From Cristatella mucedo (lineage: Eukaryota > Bryozoa > Phylactolaemata > Cristatellidae), in contig WPIO01000175.1 of the NCBI GenBank assembly GCA_009760855.2, forward strand, positions 553,830 through 617,829: a stretch of 64,000 nucleotides of DNA, read 5' to 3'. Below the pieces are notes generated by a model. It saw only the letters and a program-made list of their open reading frames with translations. It was not told where the DNA came from and searched no databases. Position 1 is the first letter of the stretch, and the number at the start of each line of letters is the position of its first letter. Below are positions 11,051-23,399 of this stretch, in pieces. A program made the position numbers and the translations under genes.

Positions 11051-11469
11051 TTAAGGCACAGCGACGCACGAAAAAATCAGGCTTTGCTTTTACTAAGAGC
11101 TTACCAGACAGATCTTTAGATAGCATTAGCCCGTGCCAGTCTAGCCCAGTCGTGTTCGTGATCGTTGTTGACTTGGGCTTGCTGTGCTGACGCCGGGAAA
11201 TAACGTGGGTCGCTGCTATAGCTGATAGATCAGTAGCTGGTAGGCAAGTGAACCGTGTGTGCAGCATAGGGAACGACTCGGCCATCGACTGCCTTTGTAT
11301 CGACAAAGTCCCCCACCCTGGTTTGCTCTTTGCCTTTATTGCCCCTCACCTTGTATCTTTCACCGTGTACCTTTCACCTTGGGGGTCGTGCACCTCGGCT
11401 CCTGGCAGTGCCTGCGACCTCCAGTCCCTTCTGCCGGTGACCCTGCCATCCTCTAGAAGCCTTGCCACT

Positions 11470-11640
11470 GCACTGGTTTAGCCCAGTGTTTAAGAAGCTC
11501 ACCTCAATCAAGGTCAAGGCAAATGTATTAGATGAAAATGTGTTAGATGACAAAGGTCGTAAGCTAGAGCCCCGTGGCATATGGGAAGCTCTTTAATTGA
11601 GATCAATTTCACTTAGGCACTATTCAAATAAATAGTATAT
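11470..11640 (+). mobile_element. SINE family A, old copy with an internal insertion
   Basis: The head CTGGTTTAGCCCAGTGTTTA and the TCAATCAAGGTC segment align to the SINE A head. After about 35 unrelated bases it resumes with GGTCGTAAGCTAGAGCCCCG and the diverged tail. Considerable divergence suggests an old insertion. Confidence 0.55.
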
Positions 11641-14600
11641 TTTCATTTTGCCCTTTTGGCTCTCAGCTGGCCCTCTCTGCACCTGCATCCATTGCCGGTG
11701 CAGCTAGTTCGGGTCTGCATCGGCTGGGCGCTGCAATGGCTGTCACGACGCCGCAAACCTTGCTCAGTGAGTGCCACTGGTGCTGAGCTTGCTGCTGCCT
11801 TTCTTCGAGGTTTGAGCTGATAAAGCCACCGGCTGCATCATCGCACGCACCTTTCGGTGTCTGATCAGCACCACAGGAGTGGTGTCCGTGGAACCCAGGA
11901 CTGTGCTGACGTCAGGTCGTCATCTTGGTCGTCGTTGCCTTCATTCATCCTGCTGCAGCGGCCATGTGTCACCAGTGCGTGAAGGAAGAGACTCCTGATC
12001 GGGTGAGCCGCCCTGCATGCTGGCTGCATGCTGGGCCTAAGTAGCCTGCACTTTTTTTGCGCATGCTGCAGCTATAGCATGCTCCGAAGCTCAAACCCTT
12101 TGGCTGCTTCGTGATGTTTTTCAATTTCGACCACCTTCGGCCTGCTACCGATCATGCACACTCCAGATGGCGTTGCTTAGCCTGTGTGTGCTTAGCGATG
12201 AGGGGCTCGATCTTCTCATCCCAGTTTGCTGTTACCACGGTTACCACGGCCGCTAGTTTTTGGACTGCCTGGTGCGAGCCTGAGAGCAGTGGCCCTATTC
12301 TGCTCTCAGGCTTTTTATTTGCCACCATAGCTTTTCTTGCTCATCCGAGAAGTGCTTTTGGGCAACTTCACAAAAACCAGTCGCTCTCGTTTGCGCTTGT
12401 GCAACCGACAGACAAATTTGCAAGCATGCAAATGTATCGTGCTTTGCCCATTTACTACGAGGGACAGCAGTGGTGCAGTGGAGCAGCAGCCAGACAAGAG
12501 CATTGACTTCCTTGGACCTGCAAGACACAGTGTGTTATAATTCGTATTCTTGCCGTTCTTCTAGTGCTGCATTTACAGTTGCATCTGTCTATATGCCTAG
12601 CCCCTGTCGAACGATTTCTATGCATATGGAGAGAATGTACTAAGAGTGAGATGCAGATATGGAGAGGCAGGATACTTACATGATCCGACATGCCAATGAC
12701 ACATGGGTGTAGTTCATCGCTCAATAGCTACCAGCTCACTGAAAGTACGCCTAGGTATTTAACAGGGGCAGCAACTATGCAAGTACCCTAATTCAGATCA
12801 AGCATTACACTAAAGAGGCTTAGAAATGGGCCAAAGACTCCTTGGGGTTCCATAATTGCAAAATCTGTCGGACTACCGGTAGCCCTATCTTAACAAAGAA
12901 GGATAAGTAATTCGCTCTGGTTAGTCAGCCAGCAGAGCTACATAACTGCACCTAACCGTTCAGTAAGTCTGTCCGAGAAGCTCTGCCAGAGAAGCTGATA
13001 CAGCAGCAAGCAAAGCAAGTTAAGGAGAGGGCTATTTGCTGCTGATACACCAGATCTGTTGCTTGAAAAGTACATCAAGTGCCACCAGTTCAAATATTTA
13101 ACAATGCTCGGTATGGAAGGCTCCACTAATGAACTGTGAGCTGAGGTGCTGTCAGGTTTATGGAAGTTATAATGCATGGGATATGTAAGCAATTGGCCAA
13201 GACGATGTATTTCACATAATGGTTCAGATTTGGAAGATGGCTTCCACACGGATTGAGCCCTTTAAAAAACAATGAAATCTGATTGACTGTGGTACTTGTT
13301 GTTTATTTTGGCCAGTGACCACTTTAAATCCATTTTATTAGCAGGGCAACGAATTTAATACTTTTCTAGGTATGCCATCAGAGCAGTAAGGGTTTCCATT
13401 CCCCATCAAGGTAAATTGTTGATAATGGTAATTCTTATTTCCGAGTGATTGAAAATGGTTGACCTAGAAATGTGTGATACTAACCATGGTATACTGCCCT
13501 CTTGGATAATTCTCACTTGGACTTTGTCAATCGGCTGATGGCCTTTTGCTGCCAAATGTCAAGCTTCTCATGCTATAACCGGGAGCAACATCAGATCTGT
13601 AGCCACTTGAAGCTCTTAACATTGCCTCGATCAGCAGGCCGTATGTCCCCTTCGAAATACAGCCGTCGACTTACTTGCAGCTGGCATAACAGGCATTTAC
13701 AAAATTGACTAGCTCCAGGTCATATATGAGGATGTCGGCGCATGGGATTGTATGCCTGCTGAAGTAATAAATGACTGCTTCTGTCATCGTCTTCAAACGT
13801 GCCACGCGCCCTGCATTATTAGTCGCGAACAAGGCAGACGTAGTTGCTGACCTTAAAGATTCCTTGTCGAATCAGCAGTAGCCTCATTAGAACTCTCGAG
13901 GAATCTGTGCTCTACCAAAGAAGGCTACCATCGTCCGCCAGTCTTGGTCTGACGAAGAAATCTTTGAGCTATTATGCAGCAGCATTTATGTTACCATTTG
14001 ATATGGTGGCAGTAGTCTTCCAACTGATGAACAATCTTCTCTCTAACACAAATCCTGGAAATGCTTTGTTCTGCAACTAGTATCTCCATAGTAGCAGTGA
14101 CCCGGTAAGGGTCACAGCTCTAAGCACTGTTCTAGGCAGTCTTTGAACAGCTTCACCATTAATCTACATACTTGAAGGCTCAGAGCACTCGACATCGTTT
14201 GTTTAACGATTATCAGCTTATTGACTAGAGTGTGTAAGGTTGCATCTAATATATACTGTAAATTTAATAACATTACTTACATGAAATTTATTTATATCAA
14301 TTACACAATTCAATACATAATTACTGTAGTTATTACATAAAGTATACTGTCCATGCTGTCTGTACGGTCAGAGCATTTGCTGTGTAAAAGCAAGCATGAA
14401 GTTTGCAGTAAACCACACTCCTCCTCCCCGATAGTTGGTCTGAAGAGCATGCCGCTCAGTATAAGAACTCTGCAATACTTAAATAGCTCATTCCAGCTTA
14501 ACCTACATTCGCTGATGGATGTCACTTCTTTGTGAACACACTCTAAAATTTGGATTAAAATACTGCAATTTGTAGACCGTACCTTCAGCTAGGGATTTAT

Positions 14601-14820
14601 TGCGTTGCTTTGTCTTTTTTGAAAGTATCGGGCTTACCTTACCACAAGTGAATCTATGTTTTTTGCCAGATGGCCATACAGGACACACTTAAAAGAAATT
14701 GAATCCAGCTGCTTTGTTGGCATTCATACCTACCAAATTTCAGCTCCAGAAGCAAAAATTGAAACAAAACATATAGCTGGATGAGCAACAAACTAATACA
14801 CGACTGTTAATGCTTAGAGG
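11641..14820. other. Unassigned DNA
   Basis: No protein family is recognised. On the minus strand near 12950-12740 there is a short in-frame pair of RT-like motifs (MEPQGVFGPF and, 20 codons on, VKYLGVL) with a stop between them and no YxDD box. This may be a relic of another retroelement, but it is too short to call. A perfect hairpin sits at 12277-12312. The remainder shows nothing I can name. Confidence 0.4.
12277..12312. other. Perfect 13-bp stem, 10-base loop hairpin followed by T-run
   Basis: AGCCTGAGAGCAG at 12277-12289 is exactly complementary to 12300-12312. The loop is TGGCCCTATT, and TTTT follows on the plus strand. It looks like a terminator, but in an animal genome that is not a meaningful call. 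A small structured RNA or the remains of a foldback element are alternatives. Confidence 0.6.
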
Positions 14821-14874
14821 CAGCCAACTTTCGTCATAGGCTTTTTGCCTATTGCCATTGCAGAAAGTTGGCTG
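14821..14874. other. Two-tier hairpin, 12-bp perfect outer stem
   Basis: CAGCCAACTTTC (14821-14832) pairs perfectly with GAAAGTTGGCTG (14863-14874). Inside, ATAGGC and GCCTAT pair around a TTTTT loop. Possible identities are a pre-microRNA-like hairpin, a tiny foldback element or a non-coding RNA stem. No conserved seed is recognised, and it lies just outside an L2 copy. Confidence 0.6.
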
Positions 14875-14936
14875 TAGTGAGTGTCTGTTTATATTTACAC
14901 TAAATAAAAACGGAATGAAATATATTTCGTGGTTTA

Positions 14937-15732
14937 ATAATACTAATAATAATAATGCACTTGATAAAGTGCCCTCAGAGAACCTAATCTCTTTCTAGGC
15001 GCTTTGCATTTGCTGCAAAGGGAAATGCAATTGAATGATAAGTAAAATCATGCTTGAGAAACAAACAAAATGAATAGTATGGGTAGGGTTGACATGCACA
15101 GGGTCAGCATGCAAATGTGGTTAGTGGCAGCATGCACAGTGTCAGCACGCATAAGCACATGCAGGACGAATCACAGGAACCCAACCCACTAAATGCTGTC
15201 ATAAATAGGTGTGTTTTTAAGTTCCTTTTAAATGTGGTCAGGCCAGGGAATGTTCTGACACAGGTCGGGAGGGAGTTCCAGGCTTTGGGAACCTATGAAC
15301 TAAATGCACGGTCTCCAAAGGATTTAAGGTTTGTACGAGGTATTTGTAGACTGTTGGATTCCGAGAAGCGGCTGGTACAATGCTTGACCTGATGGGGTAG
15401 TATATCTGAGAGATAGGCTGGAGCCATAGAATTAAGGGACCTAAAAGTGAGCGACAAAACCTTGAAGTCAATCCGTTGCTTAACTGGTAGCCAGTGCATG
15501 TCGGCTAGAAGTGGAGTAATGTGGCAGCTGTGACGCTCACGACAGACAAGCCTAGCTGCAGAGTTTTCACCAGCTGCAATCGCCTGATCGCACATGCTGG
15601 TAGGCCAGTAAGCAGTGAGTTGCAGAAGTCGAGACGAAATGACACGAATGCATGGACCAACTTAGACTTGGTATCCTTATCTAAACAAGCCCGAGTTTTT
15701 GCAACGTTATGAAGCTGAAAATAGGCAGATTG
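14937..15732 (-). mobile_element. L2-type LINE, 5'-truncated
   Basis: The minus strand has an ATT-repeat tail, terminal hairpin, 3' UTR and the C-terminal ORF up to the 'SAYFQLHN' region. The ORF is broken: 15293-15595 (ending in the 'LKSFGDRAFSS' region) and 15238-15471 lie in different frames. The 5' truncation point at 15732 directly abuts a telomere-like GGTTTTGGTTTGGG tract. Confidence 0.85.
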
Positions 15733-15800
15733 GTTTTGGTTTGGGTTTCATTTGGGTTTTAGGGTTTAGAGTTTTGGGTATGTGCTGTTTGTTTTTTGGG
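15733..15800 (+). repeat. Short degenerate telomere-like tract
   Basis: Irregular GGGTTT/TTTAGGG-like units (GGGTTTTAGGGTTTAGAG, TTTTGGG). The match is short and imperfect. A longer tract of the same flavour occurs at 60655-60800. Confidence 0.5.
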
Positions 15801-16599
15801 TTTAGTATATAAGTTGCAGGGCTCCCTATGTAGGGTTCACTGTGTAGGATTTGCAGTTGTATAGAGGTGCTTGCTACTATATTGGACTTGCTGCCATAAG
15901 CAGAATCACCATAGCAAACAGCTGGCTGTGTCTATAGCAACAAAACGACTCCATATCAGAAGGGCCAGCAAGCCGATCTCTGCTTATCCTTTGGTGATCT
16001 TGCAAGGTGAAGAGATGGCCACAACAAGTATTTCATCTCGTGAGTGCCCTGTTAAAGCTGTTTTAAACTCTAAACTCCTGGCGTTCATATTGCTTCACGA
16101 TCCTTATCTCTCCAGCTTGCAAGATAATCTAAGAATGTGGCCATAACCATCAGGGAGCATCTCGAACATTTGCAAAGTTGGCTGAGTTGGGCCTAGCCAA
16201 GTTATAAGGTGTAGATGTAAGTGCAGTCACAGTCACTGACACAATACTGTCTACAAGTACTGCCTGCTTGACGCCTTAAGCTGCATTGCTATGACTCAAC
16301 TTGTGTTCCTCCATCACTCTGACTGGCATAACGATCGAAAGAGTATGGCCACAATCATCAAAGGAACATCATTATCATCAAAGGATAATCGTCGAGATAG
16401 TCCTACAAAAGCTTGTACATGCACTTGGTAGGTGCTGCCGATGCACCAATGGGAGCAAAGCCAGAGGGTTGTTTTAGGGTTATTTCACTCAGATCCAGAG
16501 TCTCATAGGTCACCTGGTGGGTGGGCAGTGCCAACGACTGGCGATACGTTGGTCATGAACAATTTAGCGAACTATGTTGAGGCATGGAAAGCCTGATCG
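15801..16599. other. Unassigned DNA
   Basis: No motif-bearing frame, SINE or LINE segment is recognised. Confidence 0.4.
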
Positions 16600-18140
16600 C
16601 AGCAGTCATTCTCTGGCTCCAGCCTACCTATCAGAGCTACTCCTCCAGCAGGCCTATCAAAGCCACACCCCCACTATACCTCCTGCTTTTCTAAACTAAT
16701 CGTTTAGCTGCACCTACACTTACAAACCTCAAATCCTTTTGAGACCATGCCTTTAGTTCGCATGCTCCCAAAGCCTGGAACTCACTTCTGCCTGACGTCA
16801 TGGCATCAGCTGACTTCACGACATTTTAATAATGTTAATAATAATTCACTTGATAAAGCGCCCTCAGAGAACTCAATCTCTCTCTAGGCGCTTTACATTT
16901 GCTGTAAAGTGAAATGCAATTGAATGGTAAGTAAAATCATGCTTGAAAAACAAACGAGATGAATAATATGGTTAGGGGTGACATGCACAGGGTCAGCATG
17001 CAAATGTGGTTAGTGGCAGCATGCACAGTGTCAGCACACATAAGCACATCAAAGACGAATCACAGGGACCCACTAAATGCTGTCCTAAATAGGTGTGTTT
17101 TTATGTTCCTTTTAACTGTGGTCAGGTCAGGGGATGTTTTGACGCAGGTCGGGAGGGAGTTCCAGGCTTTGGGAGCATATGAACTAAATGCACGGTCTCC
17201 AAAGGATTTAAGGTTTGTATGAGGTATTTCTAGACTGTTGGATTCCGAGAAGCAGGTGGTACGATGCTTGGCCTGATGGGGTAGTATATCTGACAGATAG
17301 GCTGGAGCCATAGAATGAAGGGATCTAAAAGTGAGCGACAAAACCTTGAAGTCAATCCGTTGCTTGACTGATAGCAAGTGCAGGTCGGCGAGAAGTGGAG
17401 TAATGTGGCAACTGCGAAGCTCACGACAGACAAGCCTAGCTGCAGAGTTTTGCACAAGCTGCAATCGCCTGATCGCACATGCTGGTAGGCCAGTAAGCAG
17501 TGAGTTGCAGAAGTCGAGACGGGATGTCACGAATGCATAAACCAACTTGGACGTGGTACCCTTATCTAAACAAGCCCGAATTTTAGCAATGTTATGAAGC
17601 TGAAAATAGGCGGATTTGACTGTGGAGCTGATATGGTCGTGTAACGAGAGGTTGGAATATGACACCTAGATTCCGAGCTGATTCGACAGGAGATATGCTG
17701 GCAGAGCCAATTTTGAGAGTCAGCCTTTCCAATCTCTGGATCACACTGGGTTTGCCCATAACTAGTAAGTTAGTTTTATCATCGTTAAGTTTTAGAAAAT
17801 TTGCTGCCATCCATGTGCGGATGTCATCAATGCATGCAGCTAGTGAATTTTAAAGAAAAAGCTAAAAATGCACCTGTATGTCACGGCATTTAGTGGGTCC
17901 TTGCGAATCGTTCATTGTGTGCTTATGTGAGCTAACACTGCACGCTGGCACTAACCATCTTTGCTTGCTGACCCTCTGCATGTCATCTTTAACAACGTTA
18001 TCCTTGTTGACTTTGTGCCGTCTCCTACTAGCCATATGATCATGCTTCCTTTACAGTATATGTAAAGTGCTTAGAAAGAAAGTAAGTTCTCTGAGGGCAC
18101 GATGCAAGTATATTACTATTGTTTTTGTTATTAATATTAT
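16600..18140 (+). mobile_element. Old L2 copy, split by a younger inverted L2
   Basis: The C-terminal ORF region is at 16600-16826 (SQAWNSL-like and LKSF-like sequence). After the insertion the 3' UTR and tail resume at 17850-18140, beginning AAAGAAAAAGCTAAAAATGC and ending in a diverged hairpin (AAGTTCTCTGAGGGCAC) and ATT-rich tail. The two parts are adjacent in an intact L2, so the intervening 1 kb inserted later. Confidence 0.8.
16827..17849 (-). mobile_element. Younger L2 copy inserted into an older L2
   Basis: The minus strand has tail, hairpin, 3' UTR and ORF up to '[20 protein letters not shown]'. The frame 17060-17665 (201 codons) is an uninterrupted C-terminal part. A short deletion after 'VIFQ' (missing SDLSLD-like bases near 17655) breaks it from 17592-17810. 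ATTTTAA lies at both ends and may be the target duplication. Confidence 0.85.
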
Positions 18141-18576
18141 TACAGTTTGTATCAGTGCTAACTTTGCTTAGAAGTTATGCTATTAATGCGTTCCTTGTTA
18201 GACATGCTGTTTTTTGCATTTGTCATCTTTCCTGGTTAAATCAGTGCTGTGGCGTTTTCCTTGCTTGCTATTTCTTTGCTCTTGGTACTTGGCAGTTTCT
18301 AAATGTCACATAGGCTGTGTTCTGCTTGGCACAGTGATTGTCAGAAAAAGAGTCTCATTCACCTTCCTCCCAGGATGCACCCTCTCATTTGCATACTTTA
18401 ATTCAAGAGCACTATCATTGGAAGGCTCACTCATCCGGGGCAATAGAACGGGATTCCCAACACGATTCCAAAAATATGTCGCAGTCGATGGCAGGTTCAG
18501 TGAGCCTCGTTATAGCTGCTACAGCTGCTTTTTGCTTTTGCTGAAACTTGCTGCCCTGTGTTCTGCGAGTGATCAG
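18141..18576. other. Unassigned DNA
   Basis: A 122-codon frame at 18214-18582 (+) has no recognisable domain. Nothing else is seen. Confidence 0.35.
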
Positions 18577-18762
18577 AATTAATAATAATAATAATAATAT
18601 TGCACTTGATAAAGCGCCCTCAGAGAACTTAATCTCTTTCTAGGCGCTTTACATTTGCTGCAAAGTGATACGCAATAGAATAGTAAGTAAAATCATGCTT
18701 GAAAAACAAACAAAATGAATAACATGGTTAGGGGTTACATGCACTGGGTCAGCATGCAATAG
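18577..18762 (-). mobile_element. L2 3'-end fragment
   Basis: The tail of AATAATAATAATAATAAT, the hairpin (GCGCCCTCAGAGAACTTAA) and about 120 bases of 3' UTR ending near CAGCATGCAATAGAATGG. It is strongly 5'-truncated and little diverged. Confidence 0.85.
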
Positions 18763-19797
18763 AATGGAAGAGTGCTGACTAACTGATAGTACTTTCGATG
18801 TTCACCGGCTGCCGTTGACAGTGGCAGATGACCTGCTCACCGTGTCATTTACAGATATAGTTTTGTCTCTAGGGTTCATCTCATATGACCTATAAACAGA
18901 GGTCACAGCTAATCTGCCAGCCGGCGATGAGCGATGGGAAGAAAGAGCATGTAATTTGCTTCATGATTGTTTGAAAAATTCGCATAAGTTGAGAATTTTG
19001 TTAAAGGAGAAGCTTAATATAATTCCCAAGTGAATTAAAAAATTACAGAATTTTTAAGTTCCTAGGTACACTCCATTAACGGAAGTAGCTGCTAATTTGC
19101 TAGCCCAACTCGACTCATGGGAGAGAGCTCGTTGTAATATAAAAGCCCGTGGCTCAATCATCTGACTTTAAATAGGTTGAAATGACTCACCTTCATTATT
19201 AAAAATGTATATAGCTAGTCTTCATACTTCAAAAGTTTGAGTTTTCTGCAGCATATCTCCTGTGCTGTATTTCTGACCGATTTTGTGTTGGTTTTTGGCT
19301 TGATCTGTTGCACACATTTCGTTCAGTTGATAGCTTTTTGTATACAGGATGTCGTGCCTGGAAGTAAATTTAGTTTTAAGCCAATTTTCGGTAGTGCATA
19401 TGGCCCTTTTTGTGAACTGGTTATTGCTAAGACCTAGCTTTCTCGGAGTCTTATTTGCAGTTTGCTAAGCTCAGCTAGAAGATCACAGGTCAGCCAAGCA
19501 AAGCCCCTTTCTATTTTATTGGCTTTCAGGGCAGTATATGCTTGGATGGAGGGTCATACTTGCTGAACTTCAGTGGCTGCGTTGCCTGTGGTATAAAAAC
19601 AGTGCTTAAGATATCGGAAAAGGTGACATCGGAACTCGACGACGAAGAAGTGATAATATTCAGCCGTAAGACTCTGAGCGCTCGGTGACAATGCCACCAG
19701 CCGCATGCTCGTGGTCTGATTTACCCCAGCCTCCTTTGTCTGACTGAATCACTCTCACTGAATCACTCTTACTGGCCATCGCGGCCTTTCCATTTCC
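18763..19797. other. Unassigned DNA
   Basis: Nothing recognised on either strand. Open frames are short and without motifs. Confidence 0.35.
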
Positions 19798-19910
19798 ATG
19801 TCTCCACTGCTCTCTCTCTCTCTCTCTCTCACCCTTTCACACACACACTCTCTCTCTCTCCCTTTCACTCTCCATCTCTCTCTTTCTCTCTCTCTCTCCC
19901 TCTCTCTCAC

Positions 19911-19942
<32 letters not shown>

Positions 19943-20150
19943 CCCTTCCCTCCATCTATCCCTTTCTCGCTGTCTCGTTTCGTGCCTGCCTCTTGTTCTT
20001 ACTGTCTTTGCATAGCTCTATTTTCGTGCATCTTCTTCAGTCTGTCTGTCTCTCGCACGAGTCGAACGACTTAGTCTGTGCCGTTTCGACTGTCTGATGT
20101 GACTATTTAGCTATTCAGAGGCATGGCAATTAAAGTTGCATTGCTGCTAT

Positions 20151-20246
<96 letters not shown>
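19798..20246. repeat. CT microsatellites (two blocks)
   Basis: An imperfect CT-rich block lies at 19808-19945 and an almost pure CT run at 20153-20246 (about 47 units). Serine-leucine or arginine-glutamate frames across them are translation artefacts. Confidence 0.95.
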
Positions 20247-20249
<3 letters not shown>

Positions 20250-21144
20250 CGTCCCTAGGCAGTAGCAAACTGCTGGCTGATCAGGTCGTCGGCTGCATGG
20301 GGGCCTGCAGGGTGATCTGCAGCCCGTATTTCTTAGTCAGACGGCCGATCTCTCTTTCGCACCACTATAGTAGGCCTGGCAGGAAAAATGCAAACTAAAT
20401 GCAAAATTTCTAAATCTCTTCCTAGGCACTCGAGGTATGCTGGATAGACAGAGCTTTAACTGATTTAGTGACAGCATGCCCAATCTCAGTGTGGGTTCGT
20501 GGTGGTTGTCACGTACTTCCTTAGCTGCTTGTCTGGCTTGTCTTATGTTGCCGATTCGGCAATATTTGCATGTTTTTTGGTCAAAGGGTGGTCTACGGTA
20601 AGCTGCCGTTGTTCGAAGGTGAACGTGTGCAGACACGCCCACTAATGGTTGACCAAGGCTTCATTGCTTGCAGGTGACAAACCTTTTGGACGATGGTGTG
20701 GCTCAAGTCGTTTGTATGCTTAAGATAATAATCAATAATAATGAATATCAATAATAATAAATAATAATGAATGTATGGATTATAGTAATGATATTAGAAA
20801 TAGTCAATTTGACTTGTTTGGAGGTGGCAGCTGACAAGTGGTTCAAGTCATTTAGGCAATATGGTGCCTAGCTTCCTTAGTTCAGCCAGTCGCTATGACA
20901 TCTTGGAAGGCTCGAATTGCTGCTTTTAATTAATCGAGGTACGATGTAGCTTGGTGGAGTTGATTTGAAATAATACCTCACTAGTCGACTCTAATTAACT
21001 AAGTTGGCAGTTGAAATGGCCATGTTTAGTTTGAGATGCTTAGGGGGAGACTACCCACAATGAGTTAACCGGCTACTATTTTACTCAGAGATTGATCTGG
21101 TCGGCGTGGACGGGTTTAGTCCAACTCATGCAGCAGTTGTTTAA
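20247..21144. other. Unassigned DNA with an AAT-rich patch
   Basis: Positions 20725-20780 are AATAAT-rich, possibly the remains of a LINE tail. No gene is recognised. Confidence 0.35.
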
Positions 21145-21375
21145 TTATAACAGCATTAGTAATAAGACTTTGTATAGTGCCCGAATGGAACCAGGTCTCT
21201 TACTAGGTGCTTAGTATTCTGGAAAGCAAGTATGTCAGTTTGTTCATTATAACATGCATGGCGTCTCCGCTCATAAGTACAAAGACGGCAATTCACAGCA
21301 ACAGAGCAATTCCGTGAGAAACAGATGAGTTTTTAGCCTTCTGTCTGGCGTCAATCTCAAGTCCATTTAATTGAG
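21145..21375 (-). mobile_element. Old L2 3'-end copy
   Basis: The minus strand shows a diverged hairpin (GCCCGAATGGAACCAGGTCT region), 3' UTR remnants and the start of the C-terminal ORF (GAGTTTTTAGCCTTCT). Strong divergence. Confidence 0.5.
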
Positions 21376-23300
21376 CTTGGGCCTCTGCCACCCCCACCCC
21401 CCTGGAAGCCGAAGACAGAGTCTGCTAGAATGCCCCACCGCCGAGCCCCACCTCCAAAAGTATGCTCCTAAGATCATTAGTAAGATGTGCTACCTCTTTC
21501 CCATGTTTCTGCTGCTGAAGAGCAACTTCCTGTCGACGTTGGAGGTACTGTGCATGCTATACCAATCGGCTGTGCCTGACAGCCCGAGCTACAAATACTC
21601 ATTGGGCACGTGATACTTCATCAGCTCGGAGGAACAGCCATGGCCATGAGCTGCATTTTCGGAAGCAGCAAGCAGTCACGATAAGAACTGGCAAAACTGG
21701 TAGCGATCTTAGTTACCTCGGCTGGTGAGCATGTTGCATCACGAGTAATGCAACACCGAGGTCAAATGACCTGGTGCTTGGATGAGGATGCTGCCACTGC
21801 CCATTGATTAAGGGAGCACCTCAAATTGGCAGAGGGTGACTGGCCTCGAGTTCCCTAGGCAGCCGCAAGTGTGTGTGGCTCGCTAGCAGTAGCGCTAAAG
21901 TATGCTGGTCAATGGAGGAAATGAGAAAATCGAACTCGATTGTATACCTCATTCTATTAAGCACTTTGCACATTTATGGTAATCATTTCGTTCATGTTGA
22001 TATAACATCCCCGTCTTGTCCAACACCTACGATTATTAACCTCCTGCACTTGAATAATGCTTCCTAATGATGTTGGGCTGCTAATTATCACTGAGTTCTT
22101 AAGCAAGAATGATGTCTGGCAGCAAGATTGCTTCCTGATACTTACCTAAAAGCCATCTGCTGCTATGGGTGTGGCTATTTTGTAACCGGCAAGCTCACAT
22201 GTGTAGCCTGCATAGCAAACATTCTTATATAAAGCGGTATCAGCTATGAGAGTTTCTCAGAAGTATTTTTATTGTGGTTGACTGCTGTTATTGATTGCCC
22301 AGAAGACATCGACTTAAACAGGAGTGATGTTACATGTTTTCCAGCAAGATGCACTTATGGCTGATACCTACAGATCTCACTTGTGGCATTACTGCCGTTG
22401 CTGCAGAGTCTTCTGCTACTACCCACGCTGCTCCTGGCGCATTGATTGTGGCTCCAGGCTGTCCGTAAAATGACTACGCCAGAGTGATCGCTAGGCTTAT
22501 TAGGCTGATCAACTCTCTTTTTTATACTTCCTGCAGCACCTACGATTGGCTTCGGTACTCACAGCATTTGCATGCAGTCCAGCTAACTGAATTGATATGC
22601 TGTTAGGCTTGCAGCATCAGATTTTTAATTTTGTTGCAGACGAATGTGGTCATTGCAGCCATATCATTGCCAATCACGAGTACAGGTTTTCTGTTCGCGA
22701 TGGCCTGCAGGAGTATTCCATGAACTGCATCTTGTGTGGCTATGGTGATGACGTGCGCTCGGTGCTCCCCAGTCAACCGAAGCCATATCTTTTCTGACCG
22801 GTTGTTGCTGGTGTTTTGGCCCAAACGCTTAGCTTATCGAATAAACCTTACGAAGCGATCTTGTTTGCATGGCTGAGCAGACTTCTCATGTAAAGGCCCA
22901 AACTGATTCCTCGAAAGGCCCCTAGCGCAGTGTGGGCCTTTACCTAACTTCTTCTTCTTAGCAACTTCGGATATTCTGCTGAAATCTTTGCTGTGAATGT
23001 GCCTGAGCTGTCCCCGGATATGTTGCTTAAACATTTCCTGCTTAGCTTGAGGTGTGATATCTCGTTTAATCAATACCTACCAGCAGGTATGTAAGATCAA
23101 GCGTACGAACCACAAGCTTAAAGCAGGCTGTTTAACATTGTTGTGGTAGTAGCTCACTCACCGTTTAGCAGTATTAAGTGCAAAGTTGACCGTCGGCCGT
23201 TACTTAAATTCTCACTCAAAGTCGTTGTTGCTGCATCTGCATCCTATTATGCCAGCCACGTTATCGGCGTCACTCAGGTAATACTTCGCTTGAGAGTGGC
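21376..23300. other. Unassigned DNA
   Basis: No domain is recognised in frames such as 22834-23073 (-, Lys-rich) or 22597-22797 (+). No repeat family seen elsewhere in the window is present. Confidence 0.35.
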
Positions 23301-23399
23301 AAGCCACCTGTAAATGAACCGTCTACCTGCAGTCGCAGTCGGCCGCGAAATGCTCAACGCACTGCAGTCCCACTGTCTCACGGGCCAGCGTTTAAATCA

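Noticed and set aside
12277-12320. Bacterial-type rho-independent terminator
   Set aside because: The shape fits, but the rest of the window is clearly animal DNA, so this function does not apply.
12700-12960. Minus-strand retroelement RT
   Set aside because: PQGVFGP and VKYLGVL are in frame, but only 20 codons apart with a stop between and no YxDD; too little to call.
19755-20398. Frames rich in Ser-Leu or Arg-Glu
   Set aside because: Again translation of CT repeats, with no codon bias or domain.
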